The notes under the pieces: model-generated
What the model saw: only the letters and a program-made list of their open reading frames with translations
The model's database searches: none
Told to the model about the DNA's origin: nothing
Assembly (NCBI RefSeq): GCF_019209835.1
Contig: NZ_JAHUTS010000001.1
Location: 124,001-188,000, forward strand
Length of the DNA stretch: 64,000 nucleotides
Direction of reading: 5' to 3'
Source of the DNA: Enterovibrio paralichthyis
GTDB lineage: Bacteria > Pseudomonadota > Gammaproteobacteria > Enterobacterales > Vibrionaceae
Shown: positions 34,465 to 41,973 of the stretch, piece by piece
Layout: every line of letters starts with the position of its first letter
How positions within the stretch are numbered: the stretch's first letter is position 1
Position numbers and translations under genes: made by a program

Positions 34465-35427
34465 ATGACTAAAGCACGTTCATCCCTTATCTCCATTGAC
34501 GCCACGCCTTATTATCATTGCGTGTCACGCTGTGTGCGTCGTTCTTTTCTCTGTGGTGTTGATGAATCTGCGGGAAAGAGTTTTGAGCATCGCCGTGGAT
34601 GGATAGAGAAGCGGCTTTTGGCGCTTTCTCAGGCTTTCTGCGTTGATGTGTGTGCGTACGCCATTATGAGCAATCACTACCACGTTGTGCTGCACATCAA
34701 TACCGACAAAGCGAATGCACTATCGCCTTTGGAAGTTGCAGAGCGGTGGTTGGCGTTTCATCAAGGGCCAACTTTAATCCAACGTTGGTTGCAAGGTGGT
34801 GAACTGTCAGACGCTGAAACAGCCCGTTGCCTTGAAATAGTGGAATGCTGGCGTGGACGCTTAACCTCCATCAGTTGGTTTATGCGGCTCCTTAATCAGC
34901 ATATTGCGGTGGAAGCCAATCGGGAAGATGAGTGCACTGGGCATTTCTGGGAGGGGCGGTTTAAAAGCCAGGCGTTATTGGACGAAAAGGCGTTGGCTGC
35001 TGCGATGGCCTACGTTGATTTGAATCCCGTTCGTGCCGCTATCGCAGAGACGCCAGAACAATCAGAACACACTTCCGTCAAAGCTCGAATCGAAGTACTT
35101 AGGAAAGAACAAGCAACTGCGCCTTTTCTGTTTCCTTTTGTCGGCAACCCAAGAGAAAAGATGCCTGCTGGACTGCCATTCCGGCTGATGGATTACCTCG
35201 AATTGGTTGAATGGACTGGACGGCAACTTCGCGATGACAAATTTGGTCATATTGATAAGGCATTGCCGCCCCTACTCGAACGATTAGGTTTAGAGCCTGA
35301 CAGCTGGCTTGATACCTGCACACGCATTGAGCGTGGAAATATCATTGGCACGCAAACGTCTATTCAAGCCGCCCTTCCTCATCTCAAACGACGTCGGATA
35401 TCTGGGCTGCGATTGCCCGACCACTGA
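34465..35427 (+). CDS. REP-associated tyrosine transposase (RAYT, Y1/HUH family)
   Basis: This 320-residue protein starts at ATG 34465 (MTKARSSLISIDATPYYHC), the usual N-terminus of the group; an ATG five codons earlier is open. The HUH metal motif is H71-Y-H73 in SNHYHVVLHI. The likely catalytic tyrosine is Y183 in MAYVDLNPVRAAIA. RAYTs are single-copy domesticated IS200/IS605 relatives that process REP palindromes. REP-like palindromes lie on both sides, with inverse-repeat ends at 34279-34335 and 35601-35616. Immediately right of it begins a duplicated fragment of proV. Confidence 0.92.
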   Translation: MTKARSSLISIDATPYYHCVSRCVRRSFLCGVDESAGKSFEHRRGWIEKRLLALSQAFCVDVCAYAIMSNHYHVVLHINTDKANALSPLEVAERWLAFHQGPTLIQRWLQGGELSDAETARCLEIVECWRGRLTSISWFMRLLNQHIAVEANREDECTGHFWEGRFKSQALLDEKALAAAMAYVDLNPVRAAIAETPEQSEHTSVKARIEVLRKEQATAPFLFPFVGNPREKMPAGLPFRLMDYLELVEWTGRQLRDDKFGHIDKALPPLLERLGLEPDSWLDTCTRIERGNIIGTQTSIQAALPHLKRRRISGLRLPDH

Positions 35428-35600
35428 TTCGAATCCGCTAGCTAGCTCAAAAACACGATCAGACAGACGTCTGAGCCTTGTGCTTTCTTCAATTCGCAAA
35501 CTGTCCGTTATATTCCCCATCACGCTGAAAAATGAACTCAAATAGATAGCCTTAGGGATTAAAAACACTCGTTGAGGCAGCTTCAAGCTCTCTTGTTTTT

Positions 35601-35616
35601 GAAGTGCCTGTCCCAT
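35601..35616. repeat. Right-end sequence of the RAYT unit
   Basis: GAAGTGCCTGTCCCAT lies 7 bp before the point where the proV-derived sequence begins. A closely related GAAGTGCCTGTCCCAA occurs at 38147, next to the truncated merR copy. It is the imperfect inverse of GTGGACAGACACT in the left-end tandem repeats. Confidence 0.65.
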
Positions 35617-35622
35617 GTTTCT

Positions 35623-36270
35623 TTTTGTATGGACAGCGACATCCTGTTGATGGACGAACCTTTCTCGGCACTGGACCCGCTTATCCGAAACCAGCTTCAG
35701 GACGAACTGTTAGAACTTCAACGCAAGCTCAACAAAACCATCCTGTTTGTCAGCCACGATTTGGATGAAGCGCTGAAGATAGGCACCAATATCGCCATTA
35801 TGGAATCCGGCAAGATCATCCAGCACGGCAAACCGGAAGACATCGTTCTGCGCCCTGAAACCCAATATGTCGAAGACTTTGTCGCCCATACCAATCCACT
35901 AAATGTGCTGCGCGGCCGTTCGCTGATGACATCGCTCAGCGACCTCGAAAAAGAGGGCAATGCGCTGGTGCTCAACAAGCACGAAAACACCAAGCTGATT
36001 GTCGATGACAATGGCGAACTGCAAGGTGCAATGCGCGGCGCGCAAGCGCTGGAGATTATCCAGTGGCAGGAAAAAGGGGAGATCTCATCGCTGTCGAAAG
36101 ATGCAGTGGTAATGGCGAATGCCGATATCTCAATGCGCAACGCACTGGAAATACGCTATCAAACCGGATTGCCGCTGTTGCTCACCGATAATGAAAAAGT
36201 GGTCGGCGTGCTGTCAGACAATGATTTCTATCATGCGCTGCTAGGGAAGCATTTTTCGCAGGCGGCTTGA
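35623..36270 (+). pseudogene. Duplicated 3' fragment of proV
   Basis: This fragment matches 31474-32121 base for base with no gaps, offset 4149 bp. By hand I count about 20 substitutions in 648 positions, nearly all at third codon positions; it encodes codons 182-396. It lacks Walker A, the Q-loop and the ABC signature, so it cannot act as a transporter ATPase, although the frame stays open to the native stop. Homology continues past the stop, through a REP-like element, to about 36418. The silent divergence suggests it came from a related strain and was not freshly copied from the adjacent gene. Confidence 0.9.
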
Positions 36271-36286
36271 AGGGAACGTGCTCTTG

Positions 36287-36330
36287 GTTCTTTCCCCTTT
36301 TTAAGGGGGAGGTTAGAAGGGGGTTTTGGC
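36287..36330. repeat. REP-like palindromic element, copy 3
   Basis: TTCCCCTTTTTAAGGGGGA with the GGTTAGAAGGGGGTTTT tail, 17 bp after the duplicated proV stop. It has the same orientation and relative position as copy 1, as part of the duplicated tract. Confidence 0.75.
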
Positions 36331-36518
36331 TCTTTGCGCGTGCGAATTGGAAAGGGAAAAGAGTGACCTAGAGTTGGTGCTCAAAGCGTCTATTTCGCAT
36401 AATTTCATATTGGGAAAAGCAAAGTAGACGACTTTGTTGTTCGGGAGCATTGGCTGCTAGCGCAGCCAACAGAAAGCTATTGCCTATTGACCGGAGAAGG
36501 GCTCATATGTGTTAGGCT

Positions 36519-37598
36519 TTACCCTTTTATTTGCCACGTATTTTTCTTAATCGACATTTCCTTATAGCCTGCATTTTCAAAAAATTGCTTAACTGCATGA
36601 GCTGCGGTTACCAATACAGATGCTGATGGATTATCCTCGGCTTGGAAAAAAATCAAATCCTCTTTGCTCATTGATTCAATAATGTACGTTGGGGTGAATG
36701 AGTTAAATACTTCATAAGCAGAATGAAGTAAGGATCGGTCATCACAATGAATTTCCATAAAAAGATCTCGATCATCATCGTAAACATAAACACAAGCGTT
36801 ATATAGCCTAGAGTTCAAACGCCCTAAATTATCGTTAACCATTTTTATTTCTATTAGAGAATCCAAATCTCGATATATCTCAAACTCAACAAGGTTTATA
36901 TCAAATTTTTCTTTCGCCAATTCAATAGCCGCATCAATTGACATGACACTCATATAGCCAGTTTCGACCAAAGAACTACTTGTTCCCAAGCTCTCCGTAA
37001 CTAAGCCAAGAGCAATACCGGACTTCGTTAGAGCAACACCTCCACTAAATCCACCTCTAGCCATAGTGGATAAGACAAAGTGTACGTATTCAGAATGTCG
37101 AACATCAATAACAGCATTAACTTGACCGCTAGCAACTACTTGATTTGGGGTTGTAGTGAAAGGTATCGGAGGATAACCAATTACCAACGCATCCGTTAAT
37201 ATGAACTCATTGTCTTGTATTTCATGTGATGTGTGTGAGCCCAATTGAACTTTAGGTAAAAATTCGTCAACTAACTCAACTCGGAATACTGCAACATCTT
37301 CAGAGGCATGCTCGTAAGGACCCTCGATTATCTCTAAGATCCGAGGATTGATATGGTATGTATTCTGATTAACCTCATCACTATCTCTAGTTACTTCAAC
37401 TCTCTTAGTTGTGGCGACTTCTACAATCGTTTGGGACTCAATAACATGCTTCGCTGTAACAAAGATCCCATCACCAATATGAAAAGCTGAACCGATGCCA
37501 GCAGTTCCATCAGCGTTCTCTACAGAAACATAAGCGACAGCCCCTGCATACTGTGCATATAGCTGTTGTAACTCTGTTATATTATTCTCGTAAGTCAA
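36519..37598 (-). CDS. Cytosolic trypsin-like serine peptidase with unknown C-terminal domain
   Basis: This 359-residue protein has no signal peptide. The S1-type catalytic triad is visible: H51 in FVTAKHVIES, D101 in ASEDVAVFRV and S185 in ARGGFSGGVAL. The trypsin-like domain covers about residues 15-235. The remaining roughly 125 residues (ALIEIKMVN onward) match nothing I recognise. The start is TTG 37598 with GAGG upstream. The gene is clearly AT-richer than its surroundings and is bracketed by REP-like copies 3 and 4. Cytosolic trypsin-like modules recur in bacterial immune systems; a defence role here is inference. Confidence 0.8.
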   Translation of the reverse strand: MTYENNITELQQLYAQYAGAVAYVSVENADGTAGIGSAFHIGDGIFVTAKHVIESQTIVEVATTKRVEVTRDSDEVNQNTYHINPRILEIIEGPYEHASEDVAVFRVELVDEFLPKVQLGSHTSHEIQDNEFILTDALVIGYPPIPFTTTPNQVVASGQVNAVIDVRHSEYVHFVLSTMARGGFSGGVALTKSGIALGLVTESLGTSSSLVETGYMSVMSIDAAIELAKEKFDINLVEFEIYRDLDSLIEIKMVNDNLGRLNSRLYNACVYVYDDDRDLFMEIHCDDRSLLHSAYEVFNSFTPTYIIESMSKEDLIFFQAEDNPSASVLVTAAHAVKQFFENAGYKEMSIKKNTWQIKG

Positions 37599-37631
37599 TT
37601 TATACCTCGTAAAAGCCTAACAATTTATTAG

Positions 37632-37673
37632 ATCCCAAAGTGGGGTAATTAAACACCCCACTTTGGGATTTTT
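37632..37673 (+). terminator. 15-bp hairpin followed by T-run
   Basis: ATCCCAAAGTGGGGT, an 8-nt loop, then ACCCCACTTTGGGAT are followed by TTTT on the plus strand, the form of an intrinsic terminator. No plus-strand gene lies immediately upstream. On the minus strand it falls in the 5' region of the protease gene, 33 bp before its start, so it could instead be a 5' UTR hairpin or operator. The AAAGTGGGGTA half recurs near 37767. Confidence 0.6.
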
Positions 37674-37910
37674 CGTACACACGCCGGACACTTGTACTTA
37701 GCATAAGCGCATGTTTTGAATAGAGTATCATCATACTCCACAAAATCACGAACGAGAAAATACGACAAAAAGTGGGGTATTTTCTCCACACCTCACCACT
37801 GGATTAGAAAATCTATGGAAATATCTCGATATGAGAATGATGACGTTAGCTTTCGCCAACATGGAACGGAGCATGAACGGGCATAGTAGACCGACCTGAC
37901 ACAAGTAGGA

Positions 37911-37978
37911 GCAAAACCAACCCCATCCTAACCTTCCCCTTGAAAAGGGGAAGGGACTAAAAAGCTGGAGGCGTATTC
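37911..37978. repeat. REP-like palindromic element, copy 4 (opposite orientation)
   Basis: Nearly identical to 34212-34278 over 67 bp, including the CCTTCCCCTT/AAGGGGAAGG stem and the GCTGGAGGCGTATT flank. With copy 3 it brackets the protease gene in inverted orientation, exactly as copies 1 and 2 bracket the HEPN-like gene. Confidence 0.8.
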
Positions 37979-38049
37979 AGGCTTTTGGGGTACGTTCGCA
38001 TCAGAAACGTCACTTGAAATCCCAATCTCAAATCATCTTCACTTTCCAT

Positions 38050-38140
38050 TTTGCCCGTCTACCGCCCTACAGTTTTTACTGCGCACCATGATGAGAGATA
38101 AGGAGTGCCGGAGTGTATCGTATCTCTGAGTTGGCAGAGC
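38050..38140 (+). pseudogene. Truncated copy of the MerR-methyltransferase promoter and first codons
   Basis: The stretch matches 40703-40793 (offset 2653). The promoter part is somewhat diverged, but the segment GCGCACCATGATGAGAGATA and the following AAGGAGTGCCGG are intact. The GTG start (38113) and the first nine codons (MYRISELAE) are kept. Homology stops inside codon 10, where transposon-end sequence begins (GAAGTGCCTGTCCCAAG at 38147). A fused 38-codon frame runs on to 38229 but is unlikely to be functional. Confidence 0.88.
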
Positions 38141-38146
38141 AGTTTA

Positions 38147-38183
38147 GAAGTGCCTGTCCCAAGTTCCACCTGTCCCAAGTTCC
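38147..38183. repeat. RAYT-type end remnant with tandem CCTGTCCCAAGTTCC
   Basis: CCTGTCCCAAGTTCC occurs at 38153-38167 and again at 38169-38183 (16-bp period), preceded by GAAGTG as at the right end of the RAYT unit (35601). It sits exactly at the junction of the truncated merR copy and about 30 bp before the M14 peptidase stop. It marks a second transposition or recombination scar. Confidence 0.65.
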
Positions 38184-38214
38184 AGCGTTTGAACATTGGC
38201 TTACAAAGAAAGTA

Positions 38215-39030
38215 CTACGCCCCGCGTAATTCCAAAAATGCACTCATCACTTCCGAATTCGCTTTGATGCGTTGATCCAGTGGCATCTGTCCCGGCGTTT
38301 CACTGCAGCAACCAACTGAGGCGCTTCGGCGCACCAGAAATGACTCGAAAGAGCTATCGTAGTGATTGAAAATTACCCCGTCTTTCACTGGGCAATCATC
38401 AATGTCGCCATCTTTGGCGATAGGAAAGTATTGACCGAGTACATCCCGTAAACGGTGGCTGAAATGCCCCGGCGATTGCTCTGGTTCAAACGTGTAGACA
38501 TAGGTTTCTGTCATCAGCACATCTTCATGGCATGTAAGAATGCCATCGCGACTCAGCTCAGAGAGCATAGCGGCATTTTCCAGTAACACTTTGCCTTCAA
38601 ATGAGGTGTCATTACCCACTTTAGGCTTATCGTTTTCGATATAAAAACCGCGGTTAGGGTTTTCGCCCAATTCGTTAAATCGGTGGCCATTGGCAAATCC
38701 GGTTGGATTCACCAGTGGCAACAAACTCAGATTGGCGCGTTTAAACATACGCTCGTCCAGCTGCGCGAGAAGATACAGCAATCCCCAAGGGCCGGCAGAT
38801 TCTTCACCGTGAAAACCGGTGCTGATAAGAAGGTTTGGACGTTCAGGGTGGTGCTGAGGCGATTGCATCAACCAAATTGGATAGCCCGCGGCGTCAGCAA
38901 GTTTTGTTGCACTCAAACCCAGGCGGTTTCTTTCTTGTTCAAGCAAAGAATAAAAACGGTGAATATCCGTGCTGCTGCAATTGAAAATGTCACTGTGCCA
39001 GACAAACGTTTCAAACGGAGAGCGGCTCAT
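38215..39030 (-). CDS. M14-family zinc carboxypeptidase
   Basis: This 271-residue cytosolic peptidase has the M14 zinc motif HGEE in STGFHGEESAGPWG (ligands His and Glu), NPNRGF in the substrate-binding region, a third ligand candidate in ILTCHEDV, and the late SETPGQ, whose Glu fits the catalytic position. Small M14 proteins such as MpaA cleave peptides or amidated amino acids. ATG 39030 has AAGGATG upstream. Its 3' end lies directly beside the island junction but appears complete. Confidence 0.85.
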   Translation of the reverse strand: MSRSPFETFVWHSDIFNCSSTDIHRFYSLLEQERNRLGLSATKLADAAGYPIWLMQSPQHHPERPNLLISTGFHGEESAGPWGLLYLLAQLDERMFKRANLSLLPLVNPTGFANGHRFNELGENPNRGFYIENDKPKVGNDTSFEGKVLLENAAMLSELSRDGILTCHEDVLMTETYVYTFEPEQSPGHFSHRLRDVLGQYFPIAKDGDIDDCPVKDGVIFNHYDSSFESFLVRRSASVGCCSETPGQMPLDQRIKANSEVMSAFLELRGA

Positions 39031-39245
39031 TAATCACATCCTTGTAATGACAAATATAAATGGAAAAGAGAGACAGCCTACCAGTATCGTCAAGAAAATA
39101 CATGCTGCTCAGAGGGTTGGACGACTTGAATTCCCAGTATTGTTGGTCTGAATATTTACTGGGTTTTACGCTGTTATACATCGCCTGACCTTTCTTTACT
39201 TTCCGCTCGCTACGATACGCTTATCCTTCCTGCGGAATAAAAACG

Positions 39246-40592
39246 ATGAACAAAACACTCCAACCCGTTTGGCTCTCACTGGGTATCCTTTCTGTAATGT
39301 GGCTTGTGGCAGAGCCAGATCTCTTTGGCTCGACACAGTTTTTTCAATGGCGCGCGGCAATAATCCAGTATTCAGGGATTATCGCGGTTGTCCTAATGTC
39401 GCTGACCATGGTGCTGGCATTGCGCTTACCTTTTATTGAACAGTGGACAAGGGGGCTTGATAAGTCCTACCGAATCCACAAATGGCTGGGTATTGGTGGC
39501 GCGGCGCTGGGTGTGACGCATTGGCTTTGGTATCAGGTTCCTAAATGGTTAGTGGCTGCGGGTTGGTTGAACCGTCCTGCCCGCAGCGCCGGCGCCAGTA
39601 ATGCTGTGTTGCCCCAGTGGCAGGAGTGGTTGCTGCAGATTCGTGAGCCAGCGCTGGAGATTGGTGAAAAGGGGTTCTACCTGCTGCTGGTTCTGGTGGT
39701 GGTGTCATTGTGGGCTGCGGTGAAATACAAGCCTTTCAAATTCTCTCATCGTTTGATGGCAGCGGCATATTTGATGGTCGCCTTCCATTCGGCGCTGTTA
39801 ATGAAAGTCAGCTACTACAGTCAGCCGATCGGAATGGTTACCTTGGCGATCATCGCCCTGGGATCAATGGCTGCGTTTTACAGTTTATTGGGATTGGTGG
39901 GGCGGCATCGTCGTGTGGCTGCGACTGTCAGCAATAGCAGGTATTTTGCAGATTCCCGTACCCTGATGCTGACGCTGCGCCCAGACGGAAAGTGGGCAGG
40001 TCATAAAGCCGGTCAATTTGCTTATTTACGTGTGGCGGGTGAGGAGCCACATCCATTCACTATTGTGTCTTCGCCGGAGGAAGCAGAAATCCGATTTCTG
40101 ATAAAAGAGCTTGGTGACTTTACCAATGGCCTGCATAAGCGTGTGGCCGCAGGGGATAAGGTGGAGCTGGAAGGCCCTTACGGAAAGCTGAGTTTTGATT
40201 TCGAGCAGCCGCAAATCTGGATAGCGGGCGGGGTGGGCATTGCGCCTTTCCTGTCAGCGCTGTCGGTAAGAAAAAGCACGCAGCAAGGTGATGCTGCAAC
40301 CAACACGCAGCCGGTACATCTTTACTATTGTACCCATGGTCATGATGAAATCTTGGAACAAGAGCTGGCCCAGCTTTGCGAACAACATGGTATGACGCTG
40401 ACCATCGTCAATAGCAAGTGCGACAAGTTGTTGAATGTTAATCAGCTTCAGCATGATCATGCGACATTAAACAAACAACAGGTTTATTTCTGTGGTCCAA
40501 AGGCGTTTTCCCGCTCACTGCGGGAAGGGCTGAGTCGCATCGGTATGGATGTGGGCAAGCAATTTCACCAAGAGTTGTTTGATATGCGATAA
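39246..40592 (+). CDS. Ferric-reductase-like/NADPH-oxidase-type membrane oxidoreductase
   Basis: This 448-residue protein has an N-terminal six-span haem-binding ferric reductase domain with paired histidines (YRIHKWLGIGG, GVTHWLWY; FSHRLMAA, VAFHSALL). A FAD-binding domain follows (HPFTIVSS at about 275), then an NAD(P)-binding domain (WIAGGVGIAPFLSAL, YFCGPKAFSRSLREGL). It should pass electrons from cytosolic NAD(P)H through FAD and haems to an outer acceptor such as ferric iron, oxygen or a quinone. It is monocistronic, with a terminator about 60 bp downstream. Confidence 0.9.
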   Translation: MNKTLQPVWLSLGILSVMWLVAEPDLFGSTQFFQWRAAIIQYSGIIAVVLMSLTMVLALRLPFIEQWTRGLDKSYRIHKWLGIGGAALGVTHWLWYQVPKWLVAAGWLNRPARSAGASNAVLPQWQEWLLQIREPALEIGEKGFYLLLVLVVVSLWAAVKYKPFKFSHRLMAAAYLMVAFHSALLMKVSYYSQPIGMVTLAIIALGSMAAFYSLLGLVGRHRRVAATVSNSRYFADSRTLMLTLRPDGKWAGHKAGQFAYLRVAGEEPHPFTIVSSPEEAEIRFLIKELGDFTNGLHKRVAAGDKVELEGPYGKLSFDFEQPQIWIAGGVGIAPFLSALSVRKSTQQGDAATNTQPVHLYYCTHGHDEILEQELAQLCEQHGMTLTIVNSKCDKLLNVNQLQHDHATLNKQQVYFCGPKAFSRSLREGLSRIGMDVGKQFHQELFDMR

Positions 40593-40653
40593 CCACTTGG
40601 AGATATCTGAGGCAAATTTCCTGCTCACTACTCCAAGCCTTCAATTTTAAACG

Positions 40654-40679
40654 AGCGCCAGTGTATACGGCGCTTTTTG
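40654..40679 (+). terminator. Terminator after the ferric-reductase-like gene
   Basis: AGCGCC, a 9-nt loop, then GGCGCT followed by TTTTTG. Short stem but a clear T-run, just before the MerR-type promoter. Confidence 0.65.
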
Positions 40680-40702
40680 TTTGTCTCATCCTCAAAATAC
40701 AT

Positions 40703-40733
40703 TTGACCTGTCTACTACTCTACAGTTTATGCT
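40703..40733 (+). promoter_or_regulatory. MerR-type promoter with 19-bp spacer
   Basis: TTGACC (-35, 40703-40708) and TATGCT (-10, 40728-40733) are separated by 19 bp, which contain CTGTCTACTACTCTACAG. An over-long spacer with an imperfect dyad is the hallmark of promoters activated by MerR-family proteins. The gene downstream begins with a MerR domain, so autoregulation is likely. A decayed copy of this promoter lies at about 38050-38080. Confidence 0.72.
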
Positions 40734-40765
40734 GCGCACCATGATGAGAGATAAGGAGTGCCGGG

Positions 40766-41938
40766 GTGTATCGTATCTCTGAGTTGGCAGAGCGGGTGGG
40801 GCTTTCCCGTACCACGCTGCTGTACTACGAAAAAATTGGCCTGATCAAAGGCAAGCGGCTGGAAAATAGCTATCGCATGTATAGCGATAAAGATCTTCAG
40901 CGCCTCAAACTGATTCAGCAACTTCAGGCGGGTGGGTTGACGCTGAAAGAGTGTCAGGCTTGCTTAGATGCCAAAGTTGACCGCGAATTGCTGCAAGGAA
41001 GGCTGAAAACCTTGGATGACGAAATCGCACAGAAACAGCGTTCGCGCAATTTGCTTGCGGCGCTGTTGGGCGAAGGTGACACCAAAGCTTGGCATACCGA
41101 GGCGGGTAAGAGCGCGCCGGATGCGCATCTGGAGTGGTTAATAAAGCAGGGCTTCAATGAAAAAGAGGCGCTGCGGTTGAAGTGGTTATCTAAGAACATG
41201 AACGAACACGACCAATACATGGCGGATTTCATGCACGTTTTCAACGCGCTGGATCGCTGGGGGCCTGGCTCGGAAGAAGACACGCTACGCGCCTTGGGAG
41301 CGGTGCCTTTTAAACCAGAAAACATTCTGGAAATCGGCTGCGGCCGGGGCATTGCAACCACAGTGCTTGCACAAAATACGGATGCCAAGATCACGGCACT
41401 GGATAACGAAACCACTGCGCTGGCGAGGATGATGGAACGCGCCACACAAGCCGGTGTGGCAGATAGGATTGAGACTGTCTGCGCCAGCATGACCGATATC
41501 CCGCTTGAAAAAGGTCAGTTTGATCTGATTTGGGCAGAAGGCAGTGCCTATGTGATGGGCGTGAATAACGCATTGAAGCAATGGCGTTCTTTGCTGTCAG
41601 GTAATGGCGTATTGGTGCTGAGCGACATGGTATGGTCTGTGGAATCACCCAATCCGGCAATCCAAGAATTTTTGGCTGGGGAATATCCCGACCTGACGAC
41701 CGCAGCGGTGCGCATTGAACAGGCAAAAGCTGCTGGTTATGCGGTGCTTGATACCTTCACCATGAGTAAAGAGGCATGGGACGCCTATTACACGCCGCTG
41801 GGCGAGCGCGTGTCTGAACTTGAAACAAGCATGCCGGATTCGGCGGCATTAAATGAAATTAAACGCGAAGTAGCCTTGATGACGGCTTACTTCGGTGAAG
41901 TGAACTACCAACTGTTTATCCTGGCGAAAGCAAAGTAA
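40766..41938 (+). CDS. MerR regulator fused to a SAM-dependent methyltransferase
   Basis: This 390-residue protein starts with GTG 40766 (AAGGAG upstream). Residues 1-70 form a MerR winged HTH (YRISELAERVGLSRTTLLYYEKIGLI), followed by a helical linker (about 75-110). Residues about 180-385 form a class I methyltransferase with motif I LEIGCGRGIATTVL (188-201) and IWAEGSAYVMG. The methyltransferase domain resembles small-molecule methylases of the UbiE type. The fusion suggests a sensor that methylates, or binds, the compound it responds to. Its 5' end is duplicated at 38050-38140. Confidence 0.88.
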   Translation: MYRISELAERVGLSRTTLLYYEKIGLIKGKRLENSYRMYSDKDLQRLKLIQQLQAGGLTLKECQACLDAKVDRELLQGRLKTLDDEIAQKQRSRNLLAALLGEGDTKAWHTEAGKSAPDAHLEWLIKQGFNEKEALRLKWLSKNMNEHDQYMADFMHVFNALDRWGPGSEEDTLRALGAVPFKPENILEIGCGRGIATTVLAQNTDAKITALDNETTALARMMERATQAGVADRIETVCASMTDIPLEKGQFDLIWAEGSAYVMGVNNALKQWRSLLSGNGVLVLSDMVWSVESPNPAIQEFLAGEYPDLTTAAVRIEQAKAAGYAVLDTFTMSKEAWDAYYTPLGERVSELETSMPDSAALNEIKREVALMTAYFGEVNYQLFILAKAK

Positions 41939-41973
41939 GACTATGTCCCTTAAAGAGCAGCCAGAAATAGGAA

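Larger units (their letters stand above)
37599..38112. other. Gene-free stretch with hairpin, REP-like element and duplicated promoter
   Basis: About 500 bp without a supported gene. It holds the 15-bp hairpin at 37632-37669, a further AAAAGTGGGGTA motif near 37767, the REP-like element at 37911-37978, and the start of the duplicated merR promoter from about 38050. Confidence 0.5.

Noticed and set aside
35572..36270. Treating the second proV copy as a functional 232-residue ATPase
   Set aside because: It lacks Walker A, Q-loop and signature, and the extra N-terminal codons are transposon-flank sequence.
37600..37791. 63-codon minus-strand open frame just upstream of the protease gene
   Set aside because: It runs through the long hairpin and the AAAGTGGGGT repeats, begins with GTG without a ribosome site and has no recognisable composition; more likely untranslated leader.
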